Shown piece after piece: positions 60,556 through 64,000 of a DNA stretch of 64,000 nt. The stretch spans positions 682,001-746,000 of the forward strand of contig NZ_CP051154.1 in NCBI RefSeq assembly GCF_012317045.1, written 5' to 3'. The position numbers and the translations under genes are program-made. Source of the stretch: Leifsonia sp. PS1209 (lineage in GTDB: Bacteria > Actinomycetota > Actinomycetes > Actinomycetales > Microbacteriaceae). Numbering within the stretch: position 1 is the stretch's first letter; each line of letters begins with the position of its first letter. The notes beneath the pieces are model-generated. The model searched no databases and had not been told where the DNA came from. It was given only the letters and a program-made list of their open reading frames with translations.

Positions 60556-61326
60556 ATGGGAAAGGTGACCATGAACTCGCGTGCCGCCTCCGGCACCACC
60601 AGCCACCCAAGAAGCCTCCTGCGCCGCGCGGACGGCAGCGCGATCCGCGTGCTCGTCGTCGACGACGAGGCCACGCTGACGGACTTGCTCTCGATGGCCC
60701 TGCACTACGAGGACTGGGACGTGAAGACCGCATCCAACGGCCAGCAGGCGCTGCAGCTCTCGCGCGAGTTCAAGCCGGACGTCGTCGTGCTCGACATCAT
60801 GCTCCCCGACATCGACGGACTGCAGGTGCTGTCCAGGATGCGCGCGGACGGCAACGAGGCTCCCGTCCTCTTCCTCACCGCGAAGGACTCGCTGGACGAC
60901 CGCATCGCCGGGCTCACCGCCGGGGGAGACGACTACGTCACCAAGCCGTTCAGCCTCGAAGAGCTGGTCGCCCGCCTGCGCGGCCTGCTGCGCCGCTCGC
61001 GCGCCGCCGTCGCCGACGAGAACGACCCCGTGCTGATCGTCGGCGACCTCGTCCTCGACGAGGACAGCTACGAGGTGCACCGCGACGGCCAGCAGATCCA
61101 GCTGACCGCCACCGAGTTCGAGCTGCTGCGGTTCCTGATGCGCAACCCGCGCCGTGTGCTCAGCAAGACCCAGATCCTGGACCGCGTGTGGAGTTACGAC
61201 TTCGGCGGGTCGTCCAGCGTTGTCGAGCTCTACATCTCCTACCTGCGCAAGAAGATCGACTCCGGCAGGGCGCCGATGATCCACACGGTGCGCGGCGCCG
61301 GCTACATGGTCAAGGCGGCGCAATGA
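60556..61326 (+). CDS. OmpR-family response regulator
   Basis: A 256-residue DNA-binding regulator with an extra N-terminal tail of about 25 residues. The receiver domain shows VLVVDDEATLTDLL and VVLDIMLPDIDG, with the phospho-accepting Asp. The winged helix has LTATEFELLRFLMRNPRRVLSK and SYLRKKIDSG. It is coupled to the kinase by ATGA. It probably binds the 11-bp repeats immediately upstream. Confidence 0.92.
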   Translation: MGKVTMNSRAASGTTSHPRSLLRRADGSAIRVLVVDDEATLTDLLSMALHYEDWDVKTASNGQQALQLSREFKPDVVVLDIMLPDIDGLQVLSRMRADGNEAPVLFLTAKDSLDDRIAGLTAGGDDYVTKPFSLEELVARLRGLLRRSRAAVADENDPVLIVGDLVLDEDSYEVHRDGQQIQLTATEFELLRFLMRNPRRVLSKTQILDRVWSYDFGGSSSVVELYISYLRKKIDSGRAPMIHTVRGAGYMVKAAQ

Positions 61327-62885
61327 CGTCAGCCCGCGCGACGGGCACACCGACAGAGTCCGGCGGGCGGTCGCTCTTCTCGCGCATCCGGCCGTTCCGT
61401 TCCTGGACCATCCGCAGCCGCGTCGTCCTGGTGGTCGTCGCGATGCTCGCCGTGCTCGGCGCGGTGATCGGCACGATCAGCGTCGTCGCTCTGCAGAGCT
61501 ACCTGATGACCAGGCTCGACGGGCAGCTGACCAGCGCGGTCGCACGCGGCCAGAGCGCGGCGGACCGGGCGTACGGCCCGGCGCCGACCGGCCCGGACGC
61601 GACCCGGATCGTGAACACCCCCGGCCAGCCGGTCGGGACGTTCGGCGTGGTGCGCAGCGGCAGCATGCTGCTCTACCCGGCCATCCTCGGCACCCGCCCA
61701 TCCGGATCGTCGACCGATCCGGCAGCACCGCAGGTGGTCACCATCGCGACCAGGGACCTCATCTCCATGCCGGCGGACGGCAAGCCGCGCACGGTCGACC
61801 TCGGCTCGTCGCTCGGCGAGTACCGGGTGGCCGGCGCCGAGCTCATCAACGGCGACAGCGTCATCATCGGCCTCCCGCTCAGCGAGGTGAACGCCACGGT
61901 CTCTCAGCTCACCCTGGTGATCGCGCTGGTCACGCTCGCCGGGCTGATCTTCGCGTTCCTGATCGCGAGCTTCGTCGTGCGGCTGGCGATGCGCCCGCTC
62001 GCGCGCGTGGCGGGCACCGCCCAGCAGGTGGCGGAGATGCCGCTCGACCGCGGCGACGTCGCCCTGTCCGTGCGCGTCCCGGAGGCGGACACCGACCCGC
62101 ACACCGAGGTCGGCACCGTGGGATCCGCCCTCAACCGGATGCTCGGGCACGTCGCCTCCGCGCTGACCGCCCGCCAGGCGAGCGAGCAGAAGGTGCGGCA
62201 GTTCGTCGCGGACGCCAGCCACGAGCTGCGCACGCCGCTCGCCTCCATCCGGGGCTACGCGGAGCTGACCAGGCGCTCGCCGCACGAGCTGCCCGCCGAC
62301 GTCACGCGGTCGCTCGGCCGGATCGAGTCGGAGGCCACCAGGATGACCTCGCTGGTGGAGGACCTGCTGCTGCTCGCCAGGCTCGACGAAGGCCGCGAGC
62401 TCGACCGCGATCCGGTGGACCTCTCCATGCTGCTGATCGACGCGCTCAGCGACGCGCACGCCGCCGGGCCGGACCACACCTGGTCGATCGTCCTGCCGGA
62501 CGAGCCCGTCGAAGTGATCGGCGACCAGCCCCGCCTGCACCAGGTGGTCACGAACCTGCTGGCGAACGCGCGCGTCCACACGCCGGAGGGCACGCAGGTG
62601 ATCGCCGAGCTCGCGGTCGACGAGGCGGCAGACCGCGCGATCATCTCCATCACGGACGACGGCCCCGGCATCCCGGACGAACTGCGGTCGACCCTGTTCG
62701 AGCGGTTCGCCCGCGGAGACAGCTCCCGCAACCGTGCCACAGGCTCCACCGGTCTCGGCCTCGCCATCGTGAGCGCGGTGGTGGATGCGCACGGCGGCGA
62801 ACTGACCGTGCGGAGCGAGCCGGGAGAGACCATCTTCTCCGTCTCGCTGCCGCTCGCGCATCCGGACGGGGAGGAGAAACCGTGA
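61323..62885 (+). CDS. Membrane sensor histidine kinase
   Basis: A 520-residue kinase. It has two membrane spans (about 40-62 and 195-220) around an extracellular sensor domain, a HAMP domain, a dimerisation helix FVADASHELRTPLASIRGY with the phospho-His, and an ATPase domain with VTNLLANARVHTP and DDGPGIPDEL. The ATG overlaps the regulator stop. The TGA overlaps the GTG of the hydrolase that follows, so three genes are coupled. Confidence 0.92.
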   Translation: MTSARATGTPTESGGRSLFSRIRPFRSWTIRSRVVLVVVAMLAVLGAVIGTISVVALQSYLMTRLDGQLTSAVARGQSAADRAYGPAPTGPDATRIVNTPGQPVGTFGVVRSGSMLLYPAILGTRPSGSSTDPAAPQVVTIATRDLISMPADGKPRTVDLGSSLGEYRVAGAELINGDSVIIGLPLSEVNATVSQLTLVIALVTLAGLIFAFLIASFVVRLAMRPLARVAGTAQQVAEMPLDRGDVALSVRVPEADTDPHTEVGTVGSALNRMLGHVASALTARQASEQKVRQFVADASHELRTPLASIRGYAELTRRSPHELPADVTRSLGRIESEATRMTSLVEDLLLLARLDEGRELDRDPVDLSMLLIDALSDAHAAGPDHTWSIVLPDEPVEVIGDQPRLHQVVTNLLANARVHTPEGTQVIAELAVDEAADRAIISITDDGPGIPDELRSTLFERFARGDSSRNRATGSTGLGLAIVSAVVDAHGGELTVRSEPGETIFSVSLPLAHPDGEEKP

Positions 62886-63658
62886 CCCCGGGCATCCTGG
62901 CCACCGCCACCTACGGCCGGGTGGATGCGCCACCGCTGCTGTTCATCCGCGCCCTCCCCGCCGAGGTGGCCAACCCGCGCGGTGTCGACCGCATCCTGGA
63001 GCGCCTGATCCTGCGCGGTCCCGCCGGCGTCAGCCGTGTCCACGCGGTCGGGCGACCCGCGTACCTGCCCACCGACTTCGACATGCCCGAGATCGCCGAC
63101 ATCTACGCCCGCTATCTGCGCGAGCACTTCGACCGCCCCGTCGCGCTGATGGGCCTGTCGACGGGGGCGAGCGTCGCGCTGCAGCTCGCCGCCGACCACC
63201 CGGCGCTCGTGAAATCGCTCGTCGTCGCCGCAGGCTCCGGACGACTCAGCGCGCGCGGCAGGGCCATCCAGCGCCGCTACGTCTCGCTGCTCACGGCCGC
63301 CGACCGGCGCGCGTACGCCGAGCTGGCCAGCGCCACCATGAACTCGAGACACTTCGACGGGGTGGTCAGGCTCGCCAGCAGGATCGCTCCCAAGCCGGAC
63401 GACCCGGAGAGTCTGATCGCGCTCGTCCGCGCCGAAGACCGCTACGACATGCTCGGCCGGGCGGACCGCATCACCGCTCCCACGCTCATCCTGTCCGGTG
63501 AACGCGACGTGTTCTACCCGCCGACGCTGGGACGGGAGACCGCGGAGCGCATCCGGCGCGCCAGCCAGATCGTCTACCGTGGCCGTGCGCACGGCGGGGT
63601 GCCGCTGCACCCGCACTTCGCGCGGGACATCGCCGGATTCCTCAGCGCGCACGCGTGA
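62882..63658 (+). CDS. Alpha/beta hydrolase, coupled to the two-component system
   Basis: A 258-residue hydrolase. The nucleophile elbow is MGLSTGASVAL with Ser, the acid is in LILSGERDVFYPP, and the His is near the end in GRAHGGVPLHPH. The GTG start overlaps the kinase stop (GTGA). Its substrate is unknown; coupling to a sensor kinase suggests it works on an envelope or antibiotic-like compound, but this is inference. Confidence 0.82.
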   Translation: MTPGILATATYGRVDAPPLLFIRALPAEVANPRGVDRILERLILRGPAGVSRVHAVGRPAYLPTDFDMPEIADIYARYLREHFDRPVALMGLSTGASVALQLAADHPALVKSLVVAAGSGRLSARGRAIQRRYVSLLTAADRRAYAELASATMNSRHFDGVVRLASRIAPKPDDPESLIALVRAEDRYDMLGRADRITAPTLILSGERDVFYPPTLGRETAERIRRASQIVYRGRAHGGVPLHPHFARDIAGFLSAHA

Positions 63659-63680
63659 GCAGCGGCTTCGCCGGCCGGAT

Positions 63681-63850
63681 TTGCGCGAGCACCGCGCATC
63701 CCGTACGCTGTACGAAGCCAAAGACCGCTGGTTGTCGTGCTCGCACGACGAGAAGTTCCACTCAGGTGGGCGCCCGCGCAGGTGTATGAAGCAGTTCTCG
63801 CAGGTTCTCCTGCGTCGCCAGCTCCGTGCCTCTGCGCCGGAGCTTTTTTC
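63681..63850 (+). ncRNA. rplJ leader (L10 leader-like) with promoter and attenuator hairpin
   Basis: TTGCGC (63681-63686) and TACGCT (63704-63709), 17 bases apart, form a promoter. The transcript would run about 200 bases before rplJ, the usual place of the L10 leader that binds the L10-L12 complex. It ends in a hairpin AGCTCCG / CGGAGCT (63820-63844) followed by six T, an intrinsic terminator 64 bases before the rplJ start. Attenuation is likely. Confidence 0.65.
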
Positions 63851-63913
63851 ATGCCGGCGGTCTGGGCGCACATCGCTCCCGCGGTGTGCGACGTAGATAT
63901 AGAGGAGTAGGCC

Positions 63914-64000
63914 ATGGCGAACAAGGAAGCCACGGTTGCCGAACTCGAGAACCTGTTCACGAGCTCGACCGCCGTTCTGCTGACCGAGTACCGCGGTCTC
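63914..64000 (+). CDS. rplJ: 50S ribosomal protein L10, N-terminal part
   Basis: The first 29 codons are in the window; the gene continues beyond it. It starts ANKEATVAELENLF and reaches LLTEYRGL, the conserved start of L10, the base of the ribosomal stalk. AGAGGAG lies six bases before the ATG. In most bacteria it directly follows rplA; here it is 23.5 kb away. Confidence 0.93.
   Translation, partial: MANKEATVAELENLFTSSTAVLLTEYRGL

Overview
High-GC actinobacterial chromosome, most likely a member of the Microbacteriaceae (Leifsonia/Microbacterium-like). This is inferred from the GC-rich codon use, the frequent GTG starts, many apparently leaderless genes, and the order MaoC pair - murB ... 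tRNA-Trp - secE - nusG - rplK - rplA. No taxonomic search was possible.

Region 1 (about 1-25,250) is a large plant-glycan utilisation locus. A convergent zinc alcohol dehydrogenase is followed by a minus-strand operon headed by a LacI regulator: LacI, solute-binding protein, two permeases, a GH63/MGH1-like hydrolase and a GH127 beta-L-arabinofuranosidase. A second LacI regulator and a ROK regulator come next. A plus-strand ABC importer of the LplB/YtcP type follows, then a minus-strand GH95-ROK pair, then plus-strand GH36, a secreted multidomain GH27, and an acetyl-xylan-esterase-like hydrolase. Only the GH27 enzyme carries a Sec signal, so most cleavage is probably intracellular after import. 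The substrate is probably a branched polymer carrying fucose, galactose and arabinose. Twin LacI operators straddle the promoter of the first operon, and a near copy lies about 43 kb away in front of the Gfo/Idh-ThuA operon.

Region 2 (25,250-40,450) is the conserved core: two MaoC dehydratases, murB, an aspartate aminotransferase, tRNA-Trp, secE, nusG, rplK and rplA. It is interrupted by ydcF-like, recQ with a C-terminal phosphoribosyltransferase-like tail, an ABC-2 exporter, and a divergent PspC / PspC-histidine-kinase / NarL-type regulator module. Just before the MaoC pair is a free-standing 27-codon gene with palindromic operators, a promoter, a strong ribosome binding site and its own terminator. 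It encodes an acidic peptide ending in a CxxC and is the best candidate here for something undescribed.

Region 3 (40,450-63,900) separates rplKA from rplJ by about 23.5 kb. It holds a secreted S53 (sedolisin) peptidase, a GNAT acetyltransferase, oxidoreductases, a DUF998 membrane protein, an orphan YqaJ-type nuclease, and a secreted metzincin fused to cell-wall-binding type 2 repeats with a second repeat protein beside it. Next is a Gfo/Idh/MocA + sugar-isomerase + ThuA cluster under a ROK regulator, then a pentapeptide-repeat protein. A MacB-type ABC system follows, divergent from an OmpR-type two-component system; five 11-bp-spaced half-sites lie between them. An alpha/beta hydrolase comes last. 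The window closes with the rplJ leader, including an attenuator-like hairpin, and the first 29 codons of rplJ.

Several intergenic gaps hold clear hairpin terminators, often shared by convergent genes. No gap exceeds 300 bases without a feature. No insertion sequence, CRISPR array or integrase was seen.
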